DNA of 56,932 nucleotides, from NCBI GenBank assembly GCA_021736785.1, contig JAIPFF010000034.1, positions 1-56,932 of the forward strand. Direction: 5' to 3'. Shown piece after piece: positions 15,467 to 22,974 of this stretch. Below the pieces are notes generated by a model. It was given only the letters and a program-made list of their open reading frames with translations, had not been told where the DNA came from and made no database searches. Each line of letters starts with the position of its first letter. The stretch's first letter is position 1. The stretch comes from Thiohalocapsa sp. Its GTDB lineage: Bacteria; Pseudomonadota; Gammaproteobacteria; Chromatiales; Chromatiaceae. The position numbers were made by a program, and so were the translations under genes.

Positions 15467-16117
15467 ATGAGCGACAAGCCAACCCACGACTTTCCGGGCA
15501 ACGACATCGACGTGCACTGGGACGAGCGCCTGTGCATCCACATCGGCGAATGCGGCAACGCGGCCAATGAGCTCTTCGTCGGCGGGCGCGATCCCTGGTG
15601 CGTTCCCGACGTCGTCAAACGCGCCGAGGTGCGCGACGTCTGCGAGCGCTGCCCGAGCGGCGCGCTGACCTACACCGACAAGTCCGGCGAAGCGGAGCGC
15701 CCGAGCGCCGAGAACACCGTGAGCGTGGCCTACAACGGCCCGCTGTTTCTGACCGGCGATCTGGCCATCGAAGGCGCGCCCGAGGACATGCCGGGCGTGC
15801 GCTTTCGCGCCGCGCTCTGCCGCTGCGGGGCCTCCAAGAACAAGCCTTTCTGCGACAATAGCCACGAGGCGGCCGGCTTCCGGGACTACGGGGCGGTGGG
15901 CGAGCACGGTCCGGGCCTGACCAGCAGCGGCGGACCGTTAAAGGTCAAGCCCATCCCCAACGGTCCGTTGCAGCTCGAGGGCAACCTCACGCTGAAGGCC
16001 GCGAGCGGACGCACCGCCTGGCAGGGACAGAAAGCCTGGCTGTGCCGCTGTGGTCATTCAAAGAACAAGCCCTTCTGCGACGGCAGTCATAAGGCGGCCG
16101 GTTTCATGGCCGACTAG
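15467..16117 (+). CDS. Fused Fer4_19-type and tandem CDGSH iron-sulfur protein
   Basis: A 216-residue protein with three candidate cluster sites. The N-terminal domain (20-70) has cysteines at 23, 29, 45, 59 and 62 (VCERCPSGAL), matching the divergent 4Fe-4S mono-cluster domain. Two CDGSH domains follow: C118, C120, C129, H133 in CRCGASKNKPFCDNSH, and C193, C195, C204, H208 in CRCGHSKNKPFCDGSH. CDGSH sites hold 2Fe-2S clusters with one His ligand and take part in electron or cluster transfer. The ATG at 15467 follows CGGGAG. It lies directly downstream of pirin, a mononuclear-iron protein, suggesting a shared redox role. Confidence 0.9.
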   Translation: MSDKPTHDFPGNDIDVHWDERLCIHIGECGNAANELFVGGRDPWCVPDVVKRAEVRDVCERCPSGALTYTDKSGEAERPSAENTVSVAYNGPLFLTGDLAIEGAPEDMPGVRFRAALCRCGASKNKPFCDNSHEAAGFRDYGAVGEHGPGLTSSGGPLKVKPIPNGPLQLEGNLTLKAASGRTAWQGQKAWLCRCGHSKNKPFCDGSHKAAGFMAD

Positions 16118-16415
16118 CCCGGCGCCGAGATCGGAGACGAATCTCCCGCGGCGCGGGTTGCGCAGCCCATCCCCGCGTCGCGACCGGGATCCCGTTGGTA
16201 TCCGAGAGCCTCGGCGTGCGTGCGGCCTGGAATCGGCCCGCCCGCCCGGCCCATCCGCCCCGGCCTATCCGCCCCGGCCTATCCGCCCTCCGCGGGCTCC
16301 TCATCGAACCGTCGGCGCCCGGCTGGCGCCCGGCTGGCGGCGTTCCGACTGCCGTCGGCGGCGCGCCGATGCGTTATGCTTCCGACCCCGCCGCCACAAT
16401 GACGATAAGAGGATC
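16118..16415 (+). repeat. Intergenic region with 14-base and 11-base tandem repeats
   Basis: Three copies of a 14-base unit (GGCCTATCCGCCCC and one-base variants) run through 16248-16261, 16262-16275 and 16276-16289. Two copies of an 11-base unit (GGCGCCCGGCT) follow at 16314-16335. The block ends about 80 bases before the next start codon. No gene is supported in the gap. Confidence 0.75.
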
Positions 16416-16985
16416 ATGGGAGTCACCCGGAACCGACCGAACTCGGCACGCTACCGCGCGATCATTCTGCCGCTGCTGGCCGTTGTCCTTTTGCTGCCCG
16501 GTATCGCGGCGGCCCAGGAGTCCTGCCTGAAGCTGGTTTTCAACCGCTACTGCCTCGGCGGCGACATCAACGTGCTGCTTCAGCAAAGCGAGCCGGTGTT
16601 CCGCCAGGACGATGGCGAGCGGATCGCACTGGTGTACTTCGACGGGCCCGAAAAGGAATATGTGATGGCCTGGCGCTCGCGCATCTACAAGGTTGTGCGC
16701 CGCTACCGGATCGCTTCCCAAATGCGCTACGACGAGCTCTACCGGCTGCTGCGCGAGAAGTATGGCGAGGGCGAGGATCGCAGCCAGTTTCCCTCCCACG
16801 CGCGCACGCCGGGCTTGAAGCACATCGCCATCCGGCGCGGCGAGGGGCGCGCGGCGCACGTGTGGCCCGTGGAGGGCGGCTGGCGTATCGAATTGAGCTG
16901 GACGCGGGAGATGGGCTTGTCCCTGGCCTATCTCGCCGATGAACTGGACCGTCAGCAGTCCGAGGCAATGAACCGCGGGTTATGA
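16416..16985 (+). CDS. Uncharacterised exported protein
   Basis: A 189-residue protein. Residues 13-34 form a clear signal peptide core (IILPLLAVVLLLPGIAAAQ) with cleavage after AAA. Two cysteines, C37 and C46, follow closely in ESCLKLVFNRYCLGGD and could form a disulfide. The mature domain is basic and aromatic, with EKEYVMAWRSRIYKVVRRYR near 85-104 and WPVEGGWRIELSW near 151-163. No known family is recognised. The ATG at 16416 follows AAGAGGA. The end overlaps the end of mtaB by six bases (convergent). Confidence 0.8.
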   Translation: MGVTRNRPNSARYRAIILPLLAVVLLLPGIAAAQESCLKLVFNRYCLGGDINVLLQQSEPVFRQDDGERIALVYFDGPEKEYVMAWRSRIYKVVRRYRIASQMRYDELYRLLREKYGEGEDRSQFPSHARTPGLKHIAIRRGEGRAAHVWPVEGGWRIELSWTREMGLSLAYLADELDRQQSEAMNRGL

Positions 16986-18287
16986 GAGGGCTCGACCGGG
17001 CGCCGGCGGCTCCGGGGCTGCCTCCAGCGCTTGCGCGTCGTTGCTCAGGCCGAGGACACGCACCGGCATGATACTGTTGGCGGCGTCCCGGGCGGCGCCG
17101 CGAATCCTCACCGGCAAATAGCTCGGCGCCAGCGCGGCGTCGAAACTGCCCGCCTCGTCTTCATTGCGGGACTCTACCAGGACCGCCAGGCTGCGCCCGA
17201 CGAAGCGCTGCAGCAGGTCGCGCTTCATCCGCTGGCCGAGCGCGTGCAGTTCCCGGCCGCGCTCGCGCTTGACGCCGTCGGGCACGCGCAAGGGCAGGTC
17301 GGCGGCGAGTGTGCCGGCGCGCGGCGAGTAGGCGAAGATGTGCAAATGCCCGAACCCGATGCGCTCGACGAAGCCCATGGTCCGGCGCCATTCGTCGTCG
17401 GTCTCGCCCGGAAAGCCGACGATGATGTCGGTGGTGACGTTGAAGTCGCTCACCGCGGCGCGAGCCCTCTCCACGAGCCGTTGGAATTCGGCGCTCTTGC
17501 AGCGGCGCGCCATGCGCTTGAGCACGCTGTCCGCACCGCTCTGCAGCGGCAGGTGCAGATGCGGCATGAAGCGCGGATTCTCGAACAGGCCCCAAAAGGC
17601 GTCGGGCAGATCCCAGGGCTCCACGGAACCGAGGCGCACGCGCGGCACGTCGGTGTCGTCGAGCACGGCGGCGATCAGTTCGGTCAGGCTGCTGCCGAGG
17701 TCGCCGCCGTAGCCGCCGGCATGCACGCCGGTGAGCACGACCTCGCGTATACCGGCGGCAGACAAATTATTGATCTCGGAGCAAATGTCCGCGATCGGGC
17801 GGCTGCGCTCGGCGCCGCGCGCGTTGGTCGTGATGCAGAAGGTGCACTGATAGCGGCAGCCGTCCTGGATCTTGACGAAGGCACGTTGGCGGCCGCGCGC
17901 GAACAACGCATCCGCGGCAGGTTCCGTGGCGGTGGCCGGCATCAGCGGCAGATCCAGCGCGTGCGCCGCGATCTCCACCAGCCGGTCCTTGTCGCCGTTG
18001 GGCACCAACAAATCGATGCCGGCATCACCGAGGTCTTGCTCCGGCAGTGACGCGGCGCAGCCGCTGACGACAAGACGCGCATGCGGATTGTCTCGCTGGG
18101 CGCGCCGCAGCAGCTTGCGTGATTTGCGCACCGCCTCGGCGGTGACCGCGCAGGTATTGATGACGACGAGATCCGCCGGCTCGCCCGAGGTCGCGATGCT
18201 GTAGCCGCGCTGGCGGAATTGCCGGGCCCAATGCTCCAGCTCTGCCTCGTTCAGGCGGCAGCCCAGGGTTTGTAGTTGTACGCGCAC
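16980..18287 (-). CDS. mtaB: tRNA threonylcarbamoyladenosine (t6A37) methylthiotransferase
   Basis: A 435-residue radical-SAM methylthiotransferase that converts t6A to ms2t6A at position 37 of ANN-decoding tRNAs. The N-terminal MTTase domain has C10, C46 and C77 for the auxiliary 4Fe-4S cluster (QTLGCRLNEAE, NTCAVT, VSGCAAS). The radical-SAM CxxxCxxC is C144, C148 and C151 (CRYQCTFC). The ending is MtaB-like rather than MiaB-like. I place the start at GTG 18287 because it begins VQLQTLGCRLNEAE like homologues; a GTG at 18338 would add 17 residues. The NTF2-like gene ends 94 bases upstream of this start (43 upstream of the longer one), so it may share a transcript with that pair. Confidence 0.92.
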   Translation of the reverse strand: MRVQLQTLGCRLNEAELEHWARQFRQRGYSIATSGEPADLVVINTCAVTAEAVRKSRKLLRRAQRDNPHARLVVSGCAASLPEQDLGDAGIDLLVPNGDKDRLVEIAAHALDLPLMPATATEPAADALFARGRQRAFVKIQDGCRYQCTFCITTNARGAERSRPIADICSEINNLSAAGIREVVLTGVHAGGYGGDLGSSLTELIAAVLDDTDVPRVRLGSVEPWDLPDAFWGLFENPRFMPHLHLPLQSGADSVLKRMARRCKSAEFQRLVERARAAVSDFNVTTDIIVGFPGETDDEWRRTMGFVERIGFGHLHIFAYSPRAGTLAADLPLRVPDGVKRERGRELHALGQRMKRDLLQRFVGRSLAVLVESRNEDEAGSFDAALAPSYLPVRIRGAARDAANSIMPVRVLGLSNDAQALEAAPEPPAPGRALS

Positions 18288-18380
18288 GTCGCTCTCGAAT
18301 GCTGTCTGTCCGGCCGCGGGCCGCGCCGGATCGCGCACAGCGTCCGACAGGGCAACGCGGGCGTCGTTCCGCCGGCCCGG

Positions 18381-18821
18381 TCAGCGCATCGGCGGGCCGC
18401 CCGGCGGCGGGGGCGGGGCGTTCTGGTGCAGGATCATGGTCCAGCCGCTATCGCCGCGTCGATAGATGTTGGTCGCGAGCAGTGCCGGTGCCGGTGCCGG
18501 TGTCGCGGGCGGCGGCGTGCCTTGCGCGGGCGCGTTGCTGGCGGCGGCGCTGTTCTGCTCCTCCACATAGTGGATGGCCACATCGCCCGTTTTCACCCAG
18601 CGCACATGGCGCACGGCGATATCGAGGGCGACGTCGCTGGTCAGCAGCGAGCGCATCATCTCGCGCACCTCGGCGCCGTGGATGAACGGCTGCATCGGCA
18701 GCAGGCAGGCGATATCGTCGCTGCTGTCCCAGACGCGCATCATCAGATCCACATCGCGCTCGTCGAGGGCGTCGTAAAAGGCGTCTTCGGCGGCCTCGGG
18801 GGTATCGAAGGCTTGGCTCAC
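18381..18821 (-). CDS. NTF2-like (SnoaL/DUF4440-type) protein
   Basis: A 146-residue protein. Residues 5-85 and 112-131 match the cone-shaped NTF2 fold of the DUF4440/SnoaL-like group: the first helix (EAAEDAFYDALDERDVDLMMRVWDS), IHGAEVREMMRSLL, then strands ending IYRRGDSGWTMILHQNAPP. Between strands is a low-complexity Pro/Ala insert (about 98-112) built from a short GCCGGT repeat, and the protein ends in Pro/Gly. These proteins are often enzymes or binding modules, function unknown here. The start is GTG at 18821 with GGAG upstream, and it overlaps the stop of the exported crystallin-like gene (GTGA). Confidence 0.85.
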   Translation of the reverse strand: MSQAFDTPEAAEDAFYDALDERDVDLMMRVWDSSDDIACLLPMQPFIHGAEVREMMRSLLTSDVALDIAVRHVRWVKTGDVAIHYVEEQNSAAASNAPAQGTPPPATPAPAPALLATNIYRRGDSGWTMILHQNAPPPPPGGPPMR

Positions 18822-19573
18822 GGTTGCTCCGGTTGCGGGGTCGGCAGGGCCCGGGTCGGGCCCGTACGCGGGATTATGACCTGAATGCGGCCGTCGCTGT
18901 CCTCGCGCTGCAAAGCAGCGAGATCGGCATCCGGCGGCACCGGCAGCCGCCGGATGCTGCGCCCGCTGCTGTAACTGTAACTGCGGCGGAAGCCGCGGCC
19001 GTCGTCGAATTGCTCTTCGCGGCTGGCTTGGACCGACCGCTCGGCGACGATCAACAGCATGCTGCCGAGTGGTTGGATCTTCACCTGCTGCGGCTCCACG
19101 GCGCCGAGCGCGATATCGAGGCTATAGGCGGCGTCGGTGCGATCCTGGGTCAGTGTCATGCCGGCGAAGCCGAATGTCGTCGCGCTCGAGGACGGCTGCC
19201 CGCCGGAGCGTTCCTCGGCAGGCGCTGCGCCCGGCGCTGCCGGCGTGTTTTCCGGGACATTTGCCGGCGCATTCTCCGGGACATTTGCCGGTGCACTTTC
19301 CGGGGCGATTGCCGGGGCACTTTCAGGGGCCCTTCCCGGCACATGGCCGCCGAGCCGGCCGGGCGGGACAGTCGGATAGCCGTAATAGAACGCCGGCGGC
19401 GGTCCATAGCCGGGCATGGCCGGCCGGTTATCCGGGGCAACCGGCTGTCCGTCGATTTGTGCCGGTGCGGTGGAAGGGTTCCAGGCAACGGCGCAGGTAA
19501 CGGGCGCCGAGATCAAGACCGGCAGCCACAGGACGGCGGCCGCCGCTTGTCCGCGAAGTCGGGGGTTCGCCAT
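18818..19573 (-). CDS. Exported protein with an alpha-crystallin (Hsp20)-like domain and a Pro/Ala/Glu repeat
   Basis: A 251-residue protein. Residues 10-31 form a signal-peptide-like segment (AAAAVLWLPVLISAPVTCAVA) after a short basic start; a Cys at 27 does not fit a lipobox well. A Pro/Gly/Tyr-rich linker follows, then four 8-residue repeats (A/V-P-E-S/N-x-P-A-x) at 82-113. The C-terminal domain from about 140 to 240 looks like an alpha-crystallin domain: YSLDIALGAVEPQQVKIQPL, LLIVAERS, FRRSYS and the closing RIQVIIPRTG. Hsp20 proteins are usually cytoplasmic holdases, so an exported version is unusual. The ATG at 19573 has AAGAGGTAA upstream. The gene overlaps the NTF2-like gene. Confidence 0.8.
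   Translation of the reverse strand: MANPRLRGQAAAAVLWLPVLISAPVTCAVAWNPSTAPAQIDGQPVAPDNRPAMPGYGPPPAFYYGYPTVPPGRLGGHVPGRAPESAPAIAPESAPANVPENAPANVPENTPAAPGAAPAEERSGGQPSSSATTFGFAGMTLTQDRTDAAYSLDIALGAVEPQQVKIQPLGSMLLIVAERSVQASREEQFDDGRGFRRSYSYSSGRSIRRLPVPPDADLAALQREDSDGRIQVIIPRTGPTRALPTPQPEQP
19235..19330 (-). repeat. 24-base coding tandem repeat in the exported crystallin-like gene
   Basis: Four 24-base units encode residues 82-113 as eight-residue repeats, PES/PEN alternating with APA. The last two units are almost identical (VPENAPAN and VPENTPAA). As the unit is a multiple of three, expansion or loss would keep the frame. Confidence 0.85.
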
Positions 19574-19704
19574 AACGCTTACCTCTTGGACTGCTTGTTC
19601 CTGCTTCCAAGTATAGGTCCGGGCGGCATACCGCGCCCGGCTCCGGGAGAGGACCGCTCGGCGTCTTCGCCCCGTGCCGGTGGTCGGTTCGCGGCGCTTC
19701 GCTG

Positions 19705-20355
19705 TCAGGGACGCAGCTGCCAGGTGGGCGTGCCGCCCGCGGAAATAATCCCGTGCTGCAAAAGCCAGGTCCGGGCGTCGTCGGCGTCGTGCCGCACCCA
19801 GGCCGCCGCCGAGCCGAGCCGGAAGCTGTAGCCCCAAGCGTCCATGTCCGCGCACATCCGCGCGCTGCCGACCCCTCGGAGTTGCTCGGCGAGCAGGATC
19901 TGCAGCAGGCAAACGGCATCTTCTTCCGCATAGTCGCCGCCGGCATCGGTATGCAGCCCGGCGCGCCTGACGCCATCCATGCAGATGAAATGACAGGCTT
20001 CATGCAGCGCCGAGTGGAGCGGCGTGTCGTCGCGCAGGTAGAGTCGGTCGGCGATCAGGCCAGCCTCCGGCGCTCCCCAGTAGCTGCCGGGAATCGGGGC
20101 ACCCGTCTCCACGCGGCATGGTTGTAGCCCCGCGCGCCGCAGCAGCGGGGTTAGCGCCGGGCACTCGGCGACGCTCAGTACGGCGCCCTGCGGCCCGGCG
20201 CTCGGTGCCGGGTGGTCTGTAGCGGCCGTCTCGCCCGACATGTCGTCACCGGGCGCACCGGGCTCGGCCGGGCCGGCGCCGCTCTTCGGGCAAGCGCCGG
20301 GCGAGGACGCCGGCGGCGCGGCGGATTGGGTATCGTTGGGCTTCGGCAGGGACAT
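19705..20355 (-). CDS. Putative zinc metallohydrolase with an HExxH motif
   Basis: A 216-residue protein. Residues 1-60 are low complexity (Pro, Ala, Ser). The rest contains LHSALHEACHFICMD with a perfect HExxH at 118-122, preceded by a hydrophobic strand (ADRLYLRDDTPLH), then HTDAGGDYAEEDAVCLLQILL at 135-155 which offers E144 or E145 as a third ligand, and FADMDAWGYSFRLGSA-like text near 169-183. I recall similar proteins as an uncharacterised conserved family in gammaproteobacteria. A protease function is likely but not shown. I take ATG 20355; ATG 20241 is an alternative that removes most of the low-complexity part. It lies 91 bases downstream of purD on the same strand. Confidence 0.75.
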   Translation of the reverse strand: MSLPKPNDTQSAAPPASSPGACPKSGAGPAEPGAPGDDMSGETAATDHPAPSAGPQGAVLSVAECPALTPLLRRAGLQPCRVETGAPIPGSYWGAPEAGLIADRLYLRDDTPLHSALHEACHFICMDGVRRAGLHTDAGGDYAEEDAVCLLQILLAEQLRGVGSARMCADMDAWGYSFRLGSAAAWVRHDADDARTWLLQHGIISAGGTPTWQLRP

Positions 20356-20446
20356 ATTCCCGATGGTGTTACTCGCGCTCGGCAGCGGCGAAAGCGGCGG
20401 CGAAGAACGGGCGGCGCCGCGCGCGCCGGACCCCGGGTAACCGGCG

Positions 20447-21733
20447 TTACTCGCCGCCGGTGCGGCCGATCGCGCGGTGGCCGATGTCGCGCCGGTAATA
20501 GACACCGTCGAAGGTGATTCCCTCGCTGGCGGCATAGGCGCGCTGCTGTGCCTGCGCCACGTCGTCGCCGAGGGCCGTGACGCAGAGCACGCGGCCGCCG
20601 CTGGTGACGACGCGCCCGTCGACGAGGCGGGTGCCGGCATGGAAGACCTTGGTGTCCGGTAACTCGCCGTCGAGACCGGAGATGGGGTCGCCCACGGGAT
20701 ACTCGCCGGGATAGCCGGCAGCGGCCATGACAACGCCCAGCGCCGACTTCGGGCTCCAGCGCGCTTCGCTGCGGTCCAGCGTGCCGCCGAGGGCTTCCAG
20801 ACAGTGCTGCAGCAGATCCGACTCAAGGCGCAGCAGGATCGGCTGCGTCTCGGGATCGCCGAGCCGGCAGTTGTACTCCAGCACCTTTGGCGTGCCGTCC
20901 GGGGCGATCATCAGGCCCGCGTAGAGGAAGCCGACGTAGCGGATACCTTCGGCGGCCAGTCCCTCCACCGTCGGCTGCATGACTTCGCGCATAATGCGCT
21001 CGTGAAGCGCCGGCGTGACCACCGGTGCCGGCGAGTAGGCACCCATGCCGCCGGTGTTGGGACCGCGGTCGCCGTCGTCGCGGGCCTTATGGTCCTGGGA
21101 GGAGGCGAGCGGCAAGATGTTGCGGCCGTCGATCATGGCGATGAAGCTGGCCTCTTCGCCGCGCAGGAATTCCTCGATGACCACGCGGCTGCCGGCGTCA
21201 CCGAAGCGCCCGCCGCCGAGCATGTCGCGCACCGCGGCCTCGGCGGTGGCCAGGTCTTCGGCCAGGATGACGCCCTTTCCCGCCGCGAGACCGTCGGCCT
21301 TGACCACCACCGGCGCGCCGAGGTTGCGCAGATAGTCGATGGCCTGCGACTGGTCGGTGAAGGTGCGATAGGCGGCGGTGGGGATATTGTGCCGGGCGAG
21401 GAAGTCTTTCGCGAACGCCTTGGAGCCTTCCAGCCGCGCCGCCGCGCGCGTCGGCCCGAAGCAGCGCAGCCCGGCCGCGGTGAACGCGTCGACCACGCCC
21501 GCCACCAACGGTGCTTCGGGACCGACCACGGTGATGTCGATCCGCTTGGAGACCGCGAAGTCGACCAATGCGTCGACCTCGGTGGCGCCGATGGCGACGT
21601 TCTCCAGCCCGGGCTCGCGGGCGGTACCGCCGTTGCCGGGGGCGACGTAGACGCGCTCGGCGAGCGGCGAGCTTGCCAGCTTCCAGGCCATTGCGTGCTC
21701 GCGCCCGCCGCCGCCGATGATCAGGATGTTCAT
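20447..21733 (-). CDS. purD: Phosphoribosylamine-glycine ligase (GAR synthetase)
   Basis: A 428-residue ATP-grasp enzyme for the second step of purine synthesis: phosphoribosylamine + glycine + ATP to GAR. The N-terminus MNILIIGGGGREHAMAWKL is diagnostic, followed by the ATP-grasp core with VVKADGLAAGKGVI and VVIEEFLRGEEASF and the metal-site region LEYNCRLGDPETQ. Length is normal. The frame is open far upstream but ATG 21733 gives the family start. purH is not next to it, unlike the E. coli purHD operon; purC lies at 32241. Confidence 0.97.
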   Translation of the reverse strand: MNILIIGGGGREHAMAWKLASSPLAERVYVAPGNGGTAREPGLENVAIGATEVDALVDFAVSKRIDITVVGPEAPLVAGVVDAFTAAGLRCFGPTRAAARLEGSKAFAKDFLARHNIPTAAYRTFTDQSQAIDYLRNLGAPVVVKADGLAAGKGVILAEDLATAEAAVRDMLGGGRFGDAGSRVVIEEFLRGEEASFIAMIDGRNILPLASSQDHKARDDGDRGPNTGGMGAYSPAPVVTPALHERIMREVMQPTVEGLAAEGIRYVGFLYAGLMIAPDGTPKVLEYNCRLGDPETQPILLRLESDLLQHCLEALGGTLDRSEARWSPKSALGVVMAAAGYPGEYPVGDPISGLDGELPDTKVFHAGTRLVDGRVVTSGGRVLCVTALGDDVAQAQQRAYAASEGITFDGVYYRRDIGHRAIGRTGGE

Positions 21734-22127
21734 TGTTTGCCTTCCGCCTGAGGATAATCGGGCCGCGACGCCGTTGCGGCGGGCAGACGCGCTGCCGAGC
21801 CGCGAAACGCCGAAACGCTTATTGTCACAAATCGCATCGAATGTGTCTGTGCCGGCGGCGACTGCATGCGACAGCCGGCACCCGACACCCGGCACCCGGC
21901 ACCCCGGCGCGTTTCGGGGCGACTGCCGCCACGTGCCGGCGGGAAACGGGTGATGGTCTGCCGAGAGACCCCTCGCATGGGGGAGCGTCGACCGATGGCC
22001 AATCCGTTCTGCTCCGGGTCCGGGTCCGGGTCCGAGTTCGGGTCCGAGTTCGGGGTCGGGGCGGAAAGAAACCGGTGTCCCGGTCGGCCGACAAGACCAA
22101 CCCGTTGCCGGCGACGGCGCCGACCGA
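21734..22127. repeat. Intergenic region before purD with two simple repeats
   Basis: No gene is supported in these 394 bases. Two simple-sequence blocks are present: cytosine-rich CCCGGCA-type heptamers at 21875-21907, and at 22013-22060 a six-base unit (CCGGGT, three copies) running into a 12-base unit (CCGAGTTCGGGT, two copies) and a G-rich tail. No riboswitch or clear promoter is visible for purD. Confidence 0.7.
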
Positions 22128-22790
22128 CTAATCCGACACTTGGCAGCGACGCTGTTCGGAGCCCGAGAGCTGAAACAGGGCTTCGTCCCCCTTGGTCCAG
22201 AATTCGTTGCCCTCGCTTGCGTAGCGGGCGCCGGAGGCCGCGCGGACCTGCGGCAACTCGAGGGTGCCGCCGCTGTAACGGATGTTCGCCGTGGACGGAT
22301 CGGCAAAGCTCACCCAGAGCTCGAAATCGGCACCGCAGCGGTAATGCGTGCGCGCATCCGCGGCGGTCTGCGTGTCGCACCGGAAGCGGCGGAACAGGGC
22401 TTGGCTGCCGAGCTTCGGCTCGAGCAGGTAGAGCGTGCCGTCGGTCAGATCGAGGCGCAGGCGTCCATGATCGGCGTCGACGCTGTTGCCCGGCTGCCAG
22501 AGCGCTGTCTCCGCGCTCAGCTCCTCGGCGTCGCTGTCGATGCGCGCCGGCATATTCGGGCCCTCGGTGCGGTGCTGCAGATTGACGACCTTGATCTGCA
22601 TCGGTTGTGTGGCGGCCGGGGGCACGGTCTCGGAAGCGACGGCGCCGTCGGCGCCGACGACGACGCGGGTCGCCGGCTGCTCGGTACAGGCGAATCGCAG
22701 TTCCGTCGGCACGGCATCGGCGCGGGCGGCGCCCACGGCTGCAAGGATCGATAACAGGGCGGCGTTGATCGCTTTGGGCATGTCCTTCAT
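22128..22790 (-). CDS. Exported protein with a C-terminal MliC-type lysozyme-inhibitor domain
   Basis: A 220-residue exported protein. Residues 1-24 are a signal peptide (MKDMPKAINAALLSILAAV then GAARA). The C-terminal domain from about 147 matches the MliC/PliC inhibitor of c-type lysozyme: HYRCGADFELWVSF, then ASGARYASEGNEFWTKGDEALFQLSG (186-210) and a final Cys, with the family SGxxY and FWxKG motifs. The N-terminal part (25-140) has two Cys (35 and 138), an RFAC/RFRC pair, and is not recognised; it may be a diverged second copy of a related fold. There is no lipobox, so this is a periplasmic PliC-like form. The ATG at 22790 has GGAG upstream. Confidence 0.82.
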   Translation of the reverse strand: MKDMPKAINAALLSILAAVGAARADAVPTELRFACTEQPATRVVVGADGAVASETVPPAATQPMQIKVVNLQHRTEGPNMPARIDSDAEELSAETALWQPGNSVDADHGRLRLDLTDGTLYLLEPKLGSQALFRRFRCDTQTAADARTHYRCGADFELWVSFADPSTANIRYSGGTLELPQVRAASGARYASEGNEFWTKGDEALFQLSGSEQRRCQVSD

Positions 22791-22974
22791 CTTGCTCCGG
22801 TTTCGGTTTGCCGCGGCGAAGACGCGGAAAACCGCAATGATGGCATGCCGGAGAAAACCCTGCACGATGTGAGGCATGGCGGGGTCGGGCAGGCGGGTTG
22901 TCCCTGCTCTCGATGGGCTCGGCGATGGGGCGGGGCGCCGGGGGCGGCGCCGGCCGAGCCCGATGCCGCGGGCG

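Noticed and set aside
16050-16415. Long upstream extension of the exported gene at 16416
   Set aside because: It would run back through the tandem repeats and into the CDGSH gene, burying the signal peptide; the ATG at 16416 has a good ribosome-binding site.
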